Source: Candidatus Nealsoniibacteriota bacterium
GTDB taxonomy: Bacteria; Patescibacteriota; Minisyncoccia; Minisyncoccales; PWPS01
Assembly: GCA_003557065.1 (NCBI GenBank)
Contig: PWPS01000014.1
Coordinates: 1-11,320 of the forward strand
Reading direction: 5' to 3'
DNA: 11,320 bases
Shown: one piece after another, positions 1-4,952 of the stretch
Numbering within the stretch: the stretch's first letter is position 1
Layout of the letters: each line of letters opens with the position of its first letter
Notes under the pieces: model-generated
What the model saw: the letters and a program-made list of their open reading frames with translations, nothing else
Database searches by the model: none
What the model was told of the DNA's origin: nothing
Translations under genes and position numbers: made by a program

Positions 1-59
1 ACATGGACTCTGAAAAAATACCACATAAAATCCTCGATGATGAAAGTTTCATCCGCAAG
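1..59 (-). promoter_or_regulatory. Promoter of a gene running off the left edge (52-bp promoter repeat, copy 1)
   Basis: Positions 8-59 are identical, base for base, to 1906-1957. The block holds the palindrome ATGAAAGTTTCAT at 40-52 and, read on the minus strand, a TATA-like TTTTATGT at 30-23. An ATG lies at 4-2, exactly where the start codon sits relative to the repeat in copy 2 (36 bases from the palindrome). The gene itself is outside the window, so only its start codon is seen. No clear Shine-Dalgarno site precedes it. Confidence 0.65.
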
Positions 60-93
60 CCGTGAAACCCTGAGAACAAAAAATAAAAAAAAA
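56..93 (-). repeat. Truncated copy of the intergenic linker, with T tracts after the 94-564 gene
   Basis: This matches the stop-proximal part of the linkers at 565-648 and 2418-2513: the arm AACCCTG at 66-72, then GAGAAC and A-runs at 78-83 and 85-93. On the minus strand the A-runs are T tracts just after the stop codon and may terminate transcription. The opposite arm of the inverted repeat is missing. The linker joins the 52-bp promoter repeat at a shared CGCAA (55-58), which looks like a recombination joint. Confidence 0.6.
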
Positions 94-564
94 TTACAAT
101 TCTAACGGTTTTCCTCTTTTATATTTTTTCCCTGTTTTCTTGCATTGGACCCAGTAGCAGCCCCATTGCGGCGCTTCTAAATCGCCCTTGCATTCGTGAT
201 CCCAAATTCGACAGATCCGCCCTGCTCCTGCGTAATAATGGGTATGAGTGCCTTTTTTTGGTGTGACTACAACGCAGGGCACAGGTAAGTTGTATTCTAC
301 ACAGAAGTTGACTCTGTGAAACCCGTCTGAGAAAGTATAGGTTTTCTCACCTTCTTCGAGTTTTTTGACAATAACGGGCGGAATTTCGTTATAATATTCG
401 ATAGGATCATCGAATTCATGTAATTCATGATGTTCCCATTTCCCATCACGATCTCCTTCGAGATCGTCAAGTTCGACATAAAACGTCTCAAAATCGAAAT
501 GTTCTGGGTCGTAGTGCAATTCATTTTTTTCCACGCACATGTTCTTCATTTTTAATTGATTCAT
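94..564 (-). CDS. ParB/Srx-like domain protein with a Cys-containing tail
   Basis: The product is 156 aa. Residues about 60-100 read like a ParB/sulfiredoxin-type fold: a strand around IPPVIVKK, then DGFHR at 80-84, then LPVPCVVV. This resembles the 'DGHHR...LGLPVPVVV' pattern of ParB-like proteins that bind nucleotide or DNA. The tail carries C118, H123, C125, C136 and C141, which could hold a metal. The first 60 residues are strongly acidic. The start at 564 is set by a GGAGGA site at 576-571, six bases upstream. It is the second gene of a cassette, after the 649-1353 gene, with an 84-base linker between them. A nuclease, CTPase or DNA-binding role is possible, but the usual flanking ParB helix-turn-helix is not evident. 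The fold call is by eye only. Confidence 0.55.
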   Translation of the reverse strand: MNQLKMKNMCVEKNELHYDPEHFDFETFYVELDDLEGDRDGKWEHHELHEFDDPIEYYNEIPPVIVKKLEEGEKTYTFSDGFHRVNFCVEYNLPVPCVVVTPKKGTHTHYYAGAGRICRIWDHECKGDLEAPQWGCYWVQCKKTGKKYKRGKPLEL

Positions 565-648
565 TTTTTTTCCTCCATTTTTCGGCTTTTTTGGATTTAA
601 ACACGGTTAACGTAAAGCCTGAAACCGTGAGAACAAAAAACAAAAAAA
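565..648 (-). repeat. Conserved intergenic linker with inverted repeat (copy 1)
   Basis: This lies between two co-directional genes and is closely similar to 2418-2513. Read on the minus strand it has T tracts after the stop codon (648-642 and 640-635), then an inverted repeat with arms at 602-608 (CACGGTT) and 623-629 (AACCGTG), then an AT-rich TTTAAAT at 601-595, then GCCG and the GGAGGA ribosome site at 576-571. The arms differ from copy 2 by one paired, compensatory change. It could be an RNA hairpin for processing or coupling. It could also be an operator for an internal promoter, since the dyad sits directly upstream of a TATA-like box. Confidence 0.65.
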
Positions 649-1353
649 TTAATATCGGCGTATGTTGAATGCGAACTCAATCACGTTGTTTAAATGATTG
701 AACTCGACCCAATCGTCTGGACAGTCGATCTCTTCGATCCCTGTCTCGCTCTCGATATGTTCTGCGAGCGCGACGCTGAGATCCATACATATTTTTGAAC
801 TTAACCCGTTGTGAACACGTTTATCGCAAGCAGCGATTGCGTAAATCTCGATGCCGTTCTCGTCGATCGAATCGCTGAACTCGAACGATAACGGTATCAC
901 GTCTGCGCCGTACTCGTCTCGCAGTTCGTTTCGTACGCGCTCCTCTTCGTCAGAATGCCAGGTTGGCCATTCGAGGTCGGCAATCTCGATATCTATAGTC
1001 ATCGTATCAATGTCGAAGCTTTCGCACGTTTCGAATTTCGCTTTCGAGCGATTCATGCGATTCTCTTCCGCAATTTGAGAGAGAAACCGCATGAGCCACA
1101 CGCGGAACAAATGCGGATGTGAATAGGCAAATTTTGCGCAGAAATCGAACTCTATGCGAACGTTCCAGCCGTCCTCATCAAGCTCAACAAACACGGCGGT
1201 CTCTTCGCGCCGCAGCATGTCTTTTACAGCGTCATACCTGTACACGTCGAGGCATAATTCATAGTAGCCCTCACCGTATTTTTCAAAGCCCTCGCGCTCT
1301 AGTAACTCAGCAGCGCGTTTTTTTTTTGAACAATCTTTTCTGTATTGTTTCAT
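649..1353 (-). CDS. Cassette protein, long paralogue (two-part hypothetical)
   Basis: The frame is open to 1461, but I choose the ATG at 1353 (MKQYRKDC...), giving 234 aa. The paralogue at 2514-2879 keeps the same start context, and a TATA-like box lies 26-27 bases before this ATG. The upstream extension only translates the palindrome and promoter. The C-terminal ~115 residues (from IEIADLEWPTWHSDEEE) are about 70% identical by eye to the other paralogue. The N-terminal ~115 residues (KKKRAAELLEREGFEKYGEGYYE onward) have no counterpart there. The protein is acidic, with no membrane segment or recognisable catalytic motif, and I do not recognise the family. It is first in a two-gene unit with 94-564. 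A purine-rich GGAAGAGAG upstream could also be a Shine-Dalgarno site. Confidence 0.75.
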   Translation of the reverse strand: MKQYRKDCSKKKRAAELLEREGFEKYGEGYYELCLDVYRYDAVKDMLRREETAVFVELDEDGWNVRIEFDFCAKFAYSHPHLFRVWLMRFLSQIAEENRMNRSKAKFETCESFDIDTMTIDIEIADLEWPTWHSDEEERVRNELRDEYGADVIPLSFEFSDSIDENGIEIYAIAACDKRVHNGLSSKICMDLSVALAEHIESETGIEEIDCPDDWVEFNHLNNVIEFAFNIRRY

Positions 1354-1375
1354 GATAAACTCTCTTCCAACAGAA

Positions 1376-1404
1376 TTATTAAATTTCGTGTGTGAAACTT
1401 TCAT
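1376..1404 (-). promoter_or_regulatory. Promoter of the 649-1353 gene: palindrome, BRE-like and TATA-like boxes
   Basis: On the minus strand, GTGAAACTTTCAT-type dyad 1392-1404 (one change from the consensus) is followed by CGAAA (1388-1384) and TTTAATAA (1383-1376). This closely resembles an archaeal BRE plus TATA box. The start codon at 1353 is 26-27 bases from the box centre. The block is nearly identical to 2880-2930, with a single difference near the start codon. Confidence 0.65.
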
Positions 1405-1429
1405 TGCGGACTCTTCGACCAGATATGTG

Positions 1430-1535
1430 AAAAAAAAGGAAAAAAATCTATGCTGCGGCAATCCGCAGTTTCTCGAACATATCCATCCCTTTAAGAACCT
1501 TTAATACATATGCTGCCTCATCTTTATCTTGGGCG
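1430..1535 (-). pseudogene. Broken C-terminal piece of a second AAA+ ATPase gene (paralogue of 8886-9869)
   Basis: Read on the minus strand this encodes IAQDKDEAAYVLKVLKGMD and then MFEKLRIAAA followed by TAG (1450-1448). The intact gene ends VAKDRDEAEYVLKVLEGMD, MFEKLRIAAA, TAG. Identity at the DNA level is high over roughly 88 bases. It continues past the stop into the same ATTTTTTTCC...TTTTTTTT tract. In both places a copy of the palindrome follows 42-44 bases after the stop. Nothing of the ATPase core is present upstream; the homology ends near 1535, beside an IS605-like hairpin. So this is the tail of a lost or displaced paralogue, with T tracts that may still act as a terminator. Confidence 0.85.
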
Positions 1536-1549
1536 ATATGACGGCGAAA

Positions 1550-1580
1550 GTCATCCCGCCCCTGAAAGAGCGGGGTTTCT
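1550..1580 (-). mobile_element. Possible IS200/IS605-type right-end hairpin remnant
   Basis: On the minus strand an AAACCCCGCTC...GGGGCGGGATGAC sequence forms a 7-bp stem (1574-1568 with 1561-1555, one G-T pair) around a six-base loop. Such GC-rich hairpins followed by GATGAC are typical of the right ends of IS200/IS605 (TnpB) elements. No transposase or tnpB frame is next to it, and no second end was identified. It abuts the break point of the ATPase fragment at 1535. A plain hairpin of other origin is possible. Confidence 0.4.
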
Positions 1581-1657
1581 TTCGCACTTCCGTTAAAGTT
1601 GTGTCATTTACTATCGGAATTCCGAAATGATATGACGATTTTTAGCACCGAAAACGG

Positions 1658-1670
1658 ATGAAACTTTCAT
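1658..1670. promoter_or_regulatory. Orphan palindrome
   Basis: A perfect ATGAAACTTTCAT copy. Neither side has a start codon at the usual 36-39 bases nor a good TATA-like box. It lies between the zinc-ribbon gene and the ATPase fragment, in a 369-base stretch (1354-1722) that otherwise holds the promoter, the fragment and the hairpin remnant listed here. Confidence 0.6.
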
Positions 1671-1695
1671 GAGACATACGTGCCGTAACACCGAG

Positions 1696-1713
1696 AAAAA
1701 AAAGAGGAAAAAA
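1696..1713 (-). terminator. T-tract terminator after the zinc-ribbon gene
   Basis: On the coding (minus) strand, two T runs (1713-1708 and 1703-1696) follow the stop codon at 1725-1723 within about 30 bases. No hairpin precedes them. Archaeal RNA polymerase can stop at such tracts alone. Confidence 0.45.
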
Positions 1714-1722
1714 GAAAGCTGC

Positions 1723-1902
1723 TTATATTGAAACTGAAGAAGAATTTTTGAGTTTTTCTTTTTGACGGATAACATGGTCACGTAGATCCCTTTCGAAGGG
1801 TTTGCTTAACACAAACCCACATTTGACACACACAGTGAACCCATTACTCATTTTAGGCTCGTGTGTGTAGCCACAAATTATTTCATCCCATGATGACGAC
1901 AT
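1723..1902 (-). CDS. Small zinc-ribbon-like protein
   Basis: The product is 59 aa, taking the ATG at 1902 (MSSSWDEIICGYTHEP...). The open frame extends to 2100, but the extra part translates the palindrome and promoter repeat. The start lies 22-23 bases from the TATA-like box at 1928-1921. A CG-Y-T-H stretch near residue 10 and a CVKCG motif near residue 25 could supply four zinc ligands (Cys, His, Cys, Cys), as in small treble-clef or ribbon proteins. The tail is rich in Lys, Glu and Ser. It is the third gene of cassette copy 2. A DNA- or protein-binding adaptor is plausible, but no family is recognised. Confidence 0.6.
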   Translation of the reverse strand: MSSSWDEIICGYTHEPKMSNGFTVCVKCGFVLSKPFERDLRDHVIRQKEKLKNSSSVSI

Positions 1903-1905
1903 ACC

Positions 1906-1957
1906 CTCTGAAAAAATACCACATAAAATCCTCGATGATGAAAGTTTCATCCGCAAG
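1906..1957 (-). promoter_or_regulatory. 52-bp promoter repeat, copy 2
   Basis: Identical to 8-59. It contains the palindrome at 1938-1950 and TTTTATGT at 1928-1921 on the minus strand, ending just before the zinc-ribbon gene start at 1902. An AGAGGG directly abuts the start codon, too close for an ordinary Shine-Dalgarno site. That fits a leaderless transcript better. Confidence 0.7.
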
Positions 1958-2051
1958 GATAAACGATTTTTAAATAATACAACGGTGTTACTAGTGGCTA
2001 TTTCTAAAAGGAATTTTTCAAAAAATATATGTCGAAAATTTCTCGGTTTAG

Positions 2052-2417
2052 TTAGGCGAGATACGTCATGTAGACCGTCCCGTTCTCCCGCTCGACCCAA
2101 TGCGGGGTTTCGGACTCGACATAGCCGCAGCCTGCGTGTTTTTCAATCAGGCTGCCAATTTCCTGGCATATCTCGTCCAATATGGACGACTTTACGCACT
2201 CCCACGTTAAATCGTCGAAATCGTCTGTTTCCGCGCTAAACGTGCGTCGTCGCGCGTCAGGGTCGTCAGGGTCAGTGGTTTCCCCGACGTACCACGTCAG
2301 CTCGACGTCAAGGACGTCATACTCGTCATCATATTCAACTCGAGGTTCGCGTTCGAAATCGTCTTTATCTAATGAGCACGTGTATTCAAACGCGCTCATT
2401 TTCGTCGTAGTTTCCAT
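2052..2417 (-). CDS. Very acidic small protein of unknown function
   Basis: The product is 121 aa. By hand count about 33 residues are Asp or Glu against about 10 Lys or Arg, with several Asp clusters (EYDDEYDVLDVE, TDPDDPD, TDDFDD). The pattern of strands with alternating acidic residues recalls DNA-mimic or nucleic-acid-exclusion proteins such as anti-restriction proteins, but this is only inference from composition. It has no signal peptide or membrane segment. The start at 2417 is set by TGGAG at 2430-2426, eight bases upstream. It is the second gene of cassette copy 2 and holds the position that 94-564 holds in copy 1. The two proteins are not similar beyond acidity. Confidence 0.7.
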   Translation of the reverse strand: METTTKMSAFEYTCSLDKDDFEREPRVEYDDEYDVLDVELTWYVGETTDPDDPDARRRTFSAETDDFDDLTWECVKSSILDEICQEIGSLIEKHAGCGYVESETPHWVERENGTVYMTYLA

Positions 2418-2513
2418 TTTTTTTTCTCCATTTTTTTTTCGGCTTTTTTTAATTTAAACAGGGTTAACGCAAAGCCGTGAAACCCTGAGAACAAAAAAAT
2501 AAAAAAAATCGAT
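2418..2513 (-). repeat. Conserved intergenic linker with inverted repeat (copy 2)
   Basis: Same organisation as 565-648: T tracts after the stop codon (2508-2501 and 2499-2493), inverted repeat with arms CAGGGTT (2459-2465) and AACCCTG (2481-2487), TTTAAATT at 2458-2451, GCCG, then TGGAG. Relative to copy 1 one base pair of the stem is swapped from C-G to G-C with pairing kept. The loop keeps a similar GTTAACG...AAAGCC core. Confidence 0.65.
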
Positions 2514-2879
2514 CTACTCGCGCAGCACGATGAACGCGAATTCAATCGTGTTGTTTAAATGATTGAACTCGACCCACTCGTCTGGACAGTCGACCTCGTC
2601 GACGCCCAGCTCGCGTTCGATATGTTCTGCGAGCGCGATGCTGAGATCCATACATATTTTGGAACTCAGCCCCTCGTAGACATATTTGTCGAGAGGGGCG
2701 CTTGCGTAGATCTCAATCTCGTCGTCGTCGTCATCAGCTACCGTCGTATCAAACTCGAATTCTATTACGTCTGCGCCGTATTCAGCCCGCAGCTCGGTTC
2801 GAGCTCGCTCCTCTTCGTCAGAATGCCAGCTTGGCCATTCGAGGTCGTCAATTGCGACCCTCGTTTTGTGTTGTTTCAT
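2514..2879 (-). CDS. Cassette protein, short paralogue
   Basis: The product is 121 aa from the ATG at 2879 (MKQHKTRVAIDDLEWPSWHSD...). It equals the start codon region of the 234-aa protein joined directly to its C-terminal domain, so roughly 113 internal residues are absent. The C-terminal domain is strongly conserved in two blocks: LEWP-WHSDEEER and LSSKICMDLS-ALAEHIE, plus DCPD-WVEFNHLNN near the end. An Asp run (ADDDDDE) lies in the middle. Function unknown. It is first in a two-gene unit with 2052-2417. The reading frame continues upstream to 2930, but that part is promoter sequence. Confidence 0.75.
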   Translation of the reverse strand: MKQHKTRVAIDDLEWPSWHSDEEERARTELRAEYGADVIEFEFDTTVADDDDDEIEIYASAPLDKYVYEGLSSKICMDLSIALAEHIERELGVDEVDCPDEWVEFNHLNNTIEFAFIVLRE

Positions 2880-2901
2880 GACAAACTCTCTTCCAACAGA
2901 A

Positions 2902-2930
2902 TTATTAAATTTCGTGTGTGAAACTTTCAT
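2902..2930 (-). promoter_or_regulatory. Promoter of the short paralogue
   Basis: Near-identical to 1376-1404. Dyad at 2918-2930 (one change from the consensus), CGAAA at 2914-2910 and TTTAATAA at 2909-2902 on the minus strand. The start codon at 2879 is 39 bases from the dyad. Confidence 0.65.
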
Positions 2931-3222
2931 TTGTATATATGTGCGTGAGATTTTGTCATCTGGGATGGGGTTAAGCGAGAAATCAGACCGAAAAAAATGC
3001 GAGAAACATACATGAAACTTTCATGTTTTATTCTGACACATTTACCATAGAACGCTAAAATACGCGTATTTTGTAAAACGCCATGTTTTCGACGGCGAGA
3101 CAGAAACAAGAATGAAAGTTTCATATCTGATTCTGACCGCTAGGTCATGATGTCTCACATATATGAGATGTGTACGAAGAGAAAAAGATAATATGAGACC
3201 GAAGATAAAATGAAACTTTCAT
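2918..3222. repeat. Array of four palindromes at 94-100 bp spacing
   Basis: Copies lie at 2918-2930, 3012-3024, 3112-3124 and 3210-3222. The last three are perfect and have no gene start at the usual distance. Their flanks are also partly alike: a GAGAC/AGACC-GAA-rich stretch before, and ATTCTGAC after, for the copies at 3012 and 3112. This suggests diverged direct repeats of about 98 bp. No convincing coding frame is seen across 2931-3314. The 65-codon frame at 2927-3124 only begins in a palindrome and looks spurious. Confidence 0.55.
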
Positions 3223-3235
3223 AGAAAACTTGGCG

Positions 3236-3270
3236 TTGGAAACCACCGATTTTAGTCGGGGGTACTTGAC
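3236..3270 (+). mobile_element. Possible IS200/IS605-type right-end hairpin remnant
   Basis: Stem CCACCGA (3243-3249) with TCGGGGG (3256-3262), one mismatch, loop TTTTAG, followed by TACTTGAC. This GGAAACC-hairpin-GTACTTGAC layout is like the right end and guide-RNA scaffold end of tnpB-bearing IS elements. No tnpB gene is adjacent. Confidence 0.4.
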
Positions 3271-3314
3271 TCCCTCCGAAGAAACAAAAAATCGCATTTT
3301 GGATAAAAAACATA

Positions 3315-4868
3315 TTACATAAGGAACGTCGTTTTTAGGGCAGGTTCAAGATCTCCTTGGTTAGTCAAAATAAAGACATGGTCTGCCACATCATATATCC
3401 ATGCATCTGTCTCTTGGTCAATTAATGATAGCAAAATAATTGATGTGTCATTTTGCGGTTGAAATGGAATATCATAATCAAATAATTCACAATCTGTAAT
3501 TGTAATAATATAAGATCGCGAGTTATATGTTTCGGCATAACGAAGTGCATGATTAAGAGAGGTTCCACCGCTATTTTTCACGGTTAATACCCGTGTAATG
3601 ATTTCATGATAAACATGTGGTGCATTATTTGGTGACCATGTGTCATGTGATTTAATAGCGCCATTAAAATAGATTACTTCAAATGGACGTCGCATGTGAT
3701 AATAATGTCGAATTAATGCTAATGCACAACTACGCGCATATAATAAGCGCCGACCGCCTTCAAAATTCATCGATGTGCTACAATCAATTACAAGTTTTAT
3801 CGGGACATACGTTTGTTCGGGGGTATAATCATAGACCCGTAACCGATGCGTTAAATACCGATAATAAAACACATCATCAGGCCATTGTAATTCTAGCGAA
3901 ATTAAATCCGACATTTTTCGCCCATGAGTTAACTCCACAGAACGTGTTTTTTCTTGAAGCGAATCTTCTAAAGGAAGCATAGTACTCTCGGGTAATTGCC
4001 GTAATAATTGTAAAATTGCCCGTACATCAACCTCATGCGTACGAATTGTTTCGGTAAAATACCCTAATTCTTGAACACCGATTCCGAGAGATAATCCGAA
4101 GGAGATAGTCGCTTCTAACTCTTTAAGTGCATGTTTTATCTCCGCACGGATATGTCCGAGCATTTCTGTCGGAGGATACTCGGTTACAAGTGCATCATTT
4201 AAGACTAAGAGCACATGTTGCGTATATTCTTTTGCAAGCTTTGTATTTTGTTTTGGAAACGTATATTGCTCACATAGCCGTAAGAGATATTGTATGGCTT
4301 CGGGCATTTCTGCGAACGTGTCCGTTTTTGCGGTTGAAGTTAAGTAAAAGGCATAAAACACATCTAATGGAAAGTGCGTATCACCAAGCGGTGACAATGT
4401 ATCTTTAAAATGGGTACCGAGTGCCTCCGAATAATCCCCATCTTTATATCCCCCTTCTGTTCGCTCCGAAGGAAACCGAAAAAATTCAAGTAAGTCTTCC
4501 AATTCATCTTGGGTCATTGACCCATAATGTAAGCTTTGTCCATCTTTTTTTGTGGAAGGTGTTTTTTTCTTCGGTTTTTCCTCATCTTCAGGTAATGTTA
4601 TATGCGCGTGAAACATCCGTAATAATACATTACACAACTCTGTAAATTCCTCAGGATCAGACATTTTTAATCGATATAATGTGTGAAGGTGTTGAAATAA
4701 GCGTTTTTGGTCTTTTGATGAGATCTCTATATTTTGATATAACGCTCCGATTTTTGAATACGCATGATTTTGATGTGGTTCGGTCATAATAACGGATAGA
4801 AATTCATCACATTTCGGAAATAAAAATAAATCATTAATATCTGCGGAAAGTTTTATTGGTGTTTTCAT
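3315..4868 (-). CDS. ViaA-like VWA-domain protein (partner of the 4953 ATPase)
   Basis: The product is 517 aa from the ATG at 4868 (MKTPIKLSAD...). The frame is open to 4925, but the TATA-like box (4895-4888) and palindrome lie inside that extension. Residues 1-350 are mostly helical, with a Lys-rich low-complexity link near 100-110. The C-terminal third is a VWA domain with a complete metal-ion-dependent adhesion site: D362-C-S364-T-S366, T436 in NSGGT, and D459 in ITD. Helical N-terminus plus C-terminal VWA, about 480-520 aa, is the ViaA layout in RavA-ViaA. Such proteins work as the substrate or target adaptor of a MoxR ATPase hexamer. It is divergent from its ATPase with 84 bases between starts. 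It is cytoplasmic, with no signal peptide. Its substrate is unknown. Confidence 0.8.
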   Translation of the reverse strand: MKTPIKLSADINDLFLFPKCDEFLSVIMTEPHQNHAYSKIGALYQNIEISSKDQKRLFQHLHTLYRLKMSDPEEFTELCNVLLRMFHAHITLPEDEEKPKKKTPSTKKDGQSLHYGSMTQDELEDLLEFFRFPSERTEGGYKDGDYSEALGTHFKDTLSPLGDTHFPLDVFYAFYLTSTAKTDTFAEMPEAIQYLLRLCEQYTFPKQNTKLAKEYTQHVLLVLNDALVTEYPPTEMLGHIRAEIKHALKELEATISFGLSLGIGVQELGYFTETIRTHEVDVRAILQLLRQLPESTMLPLEDSLQEKTRSVELTHGRKMSDLISLELQWPDDVFYYRYLTHRLRVYDYTPEQTYVPIKLVIDCSTSMNFEGGRRLLYARSCALALIRHYYHMRRPFEVIYFNGAIKSHDTWSPNNAPHVYHEIITRVLTVKNSGGTSLNHALRYAETYNSRSYIITITDCELFDYDIPFQPQNDTSIILLSLIDQETDAWIYDVADHVFILTNQGDLEPALKTTFLM

Positions 4869-4887
4869 ACCCTTATATAGGGAACCA

Positions 4888-4932
4888 TATTTTAAGAAAA
4901 CATGTGAAAGTTTAACCGCCCACATTTATATA
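4888..4932. promoter_or_regulatory. Divergent promoter shared by the VWA and MoxR genes of pair 1
   Basis: One variant dyad (GTGAAAGTTTAAC, 4904-4916) lies in the middle. To its left, on the minus strand, TTAAAATA (4895-4888) is 23-24 bases from the VWA start at 4868. To its right, TTTATATA (4925-4932) is 24-25 bases from the ATPase ATG at 4953. Dyad-to-start distances are 36 and 37 bases. Its outer bases changed in a paired way (GT...AC in place of AT...AT), and one inner pair is broken. Confidence 0.65.
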
Positions 4933-4952
4933 GCTTCGGACAAATATAAGTG

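Noticed and set aside
602..629. Hairpin as a rho-independent terminator
   Set aside because: On the coding strand the T tract comes before, not after, the stem, and the other strand gives an A-rich tail, so it does not fit an intrinsic terminator of either orientation.
851..1078. Plus-strand frame rich in Ser
   Set aside because: It is the antisense shadow of the conserved Asp/Glu-rich paralogue gene; no ribosome site or promoter.
2182..2457. Plus-strand Ser-rich frame of 91 codons
   Set aside because: Antisense to the acidic protein gene; its Ser richness mirrors the Asp codons of the other strand.
2927..3124. 65-codon minus-strand frame starting MKLSFLFLSRRRKHG
   Set aside because: It starts in a palindrome, which always supplies ATGAAA, runs through two palindromes of the array and has no ribosome site or TATA-like box at the right distance.
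2918..3222. CRISPR array suggested by repeated short palindromes with regular spacing
   Set aside because: The conserved unit is only 13 bp, the gaps are 81-87 bp, there are only four units and no cas genes are nearby. The same 13-mer is used as a promoter element elsewhere in the window.
3683..3982. Plus-strand frames within 3683-4645
   Set aside because: Antisense to the VWA gene, whose complete metal-binding motif and ViaA-like layout fix the minus strand as coding.
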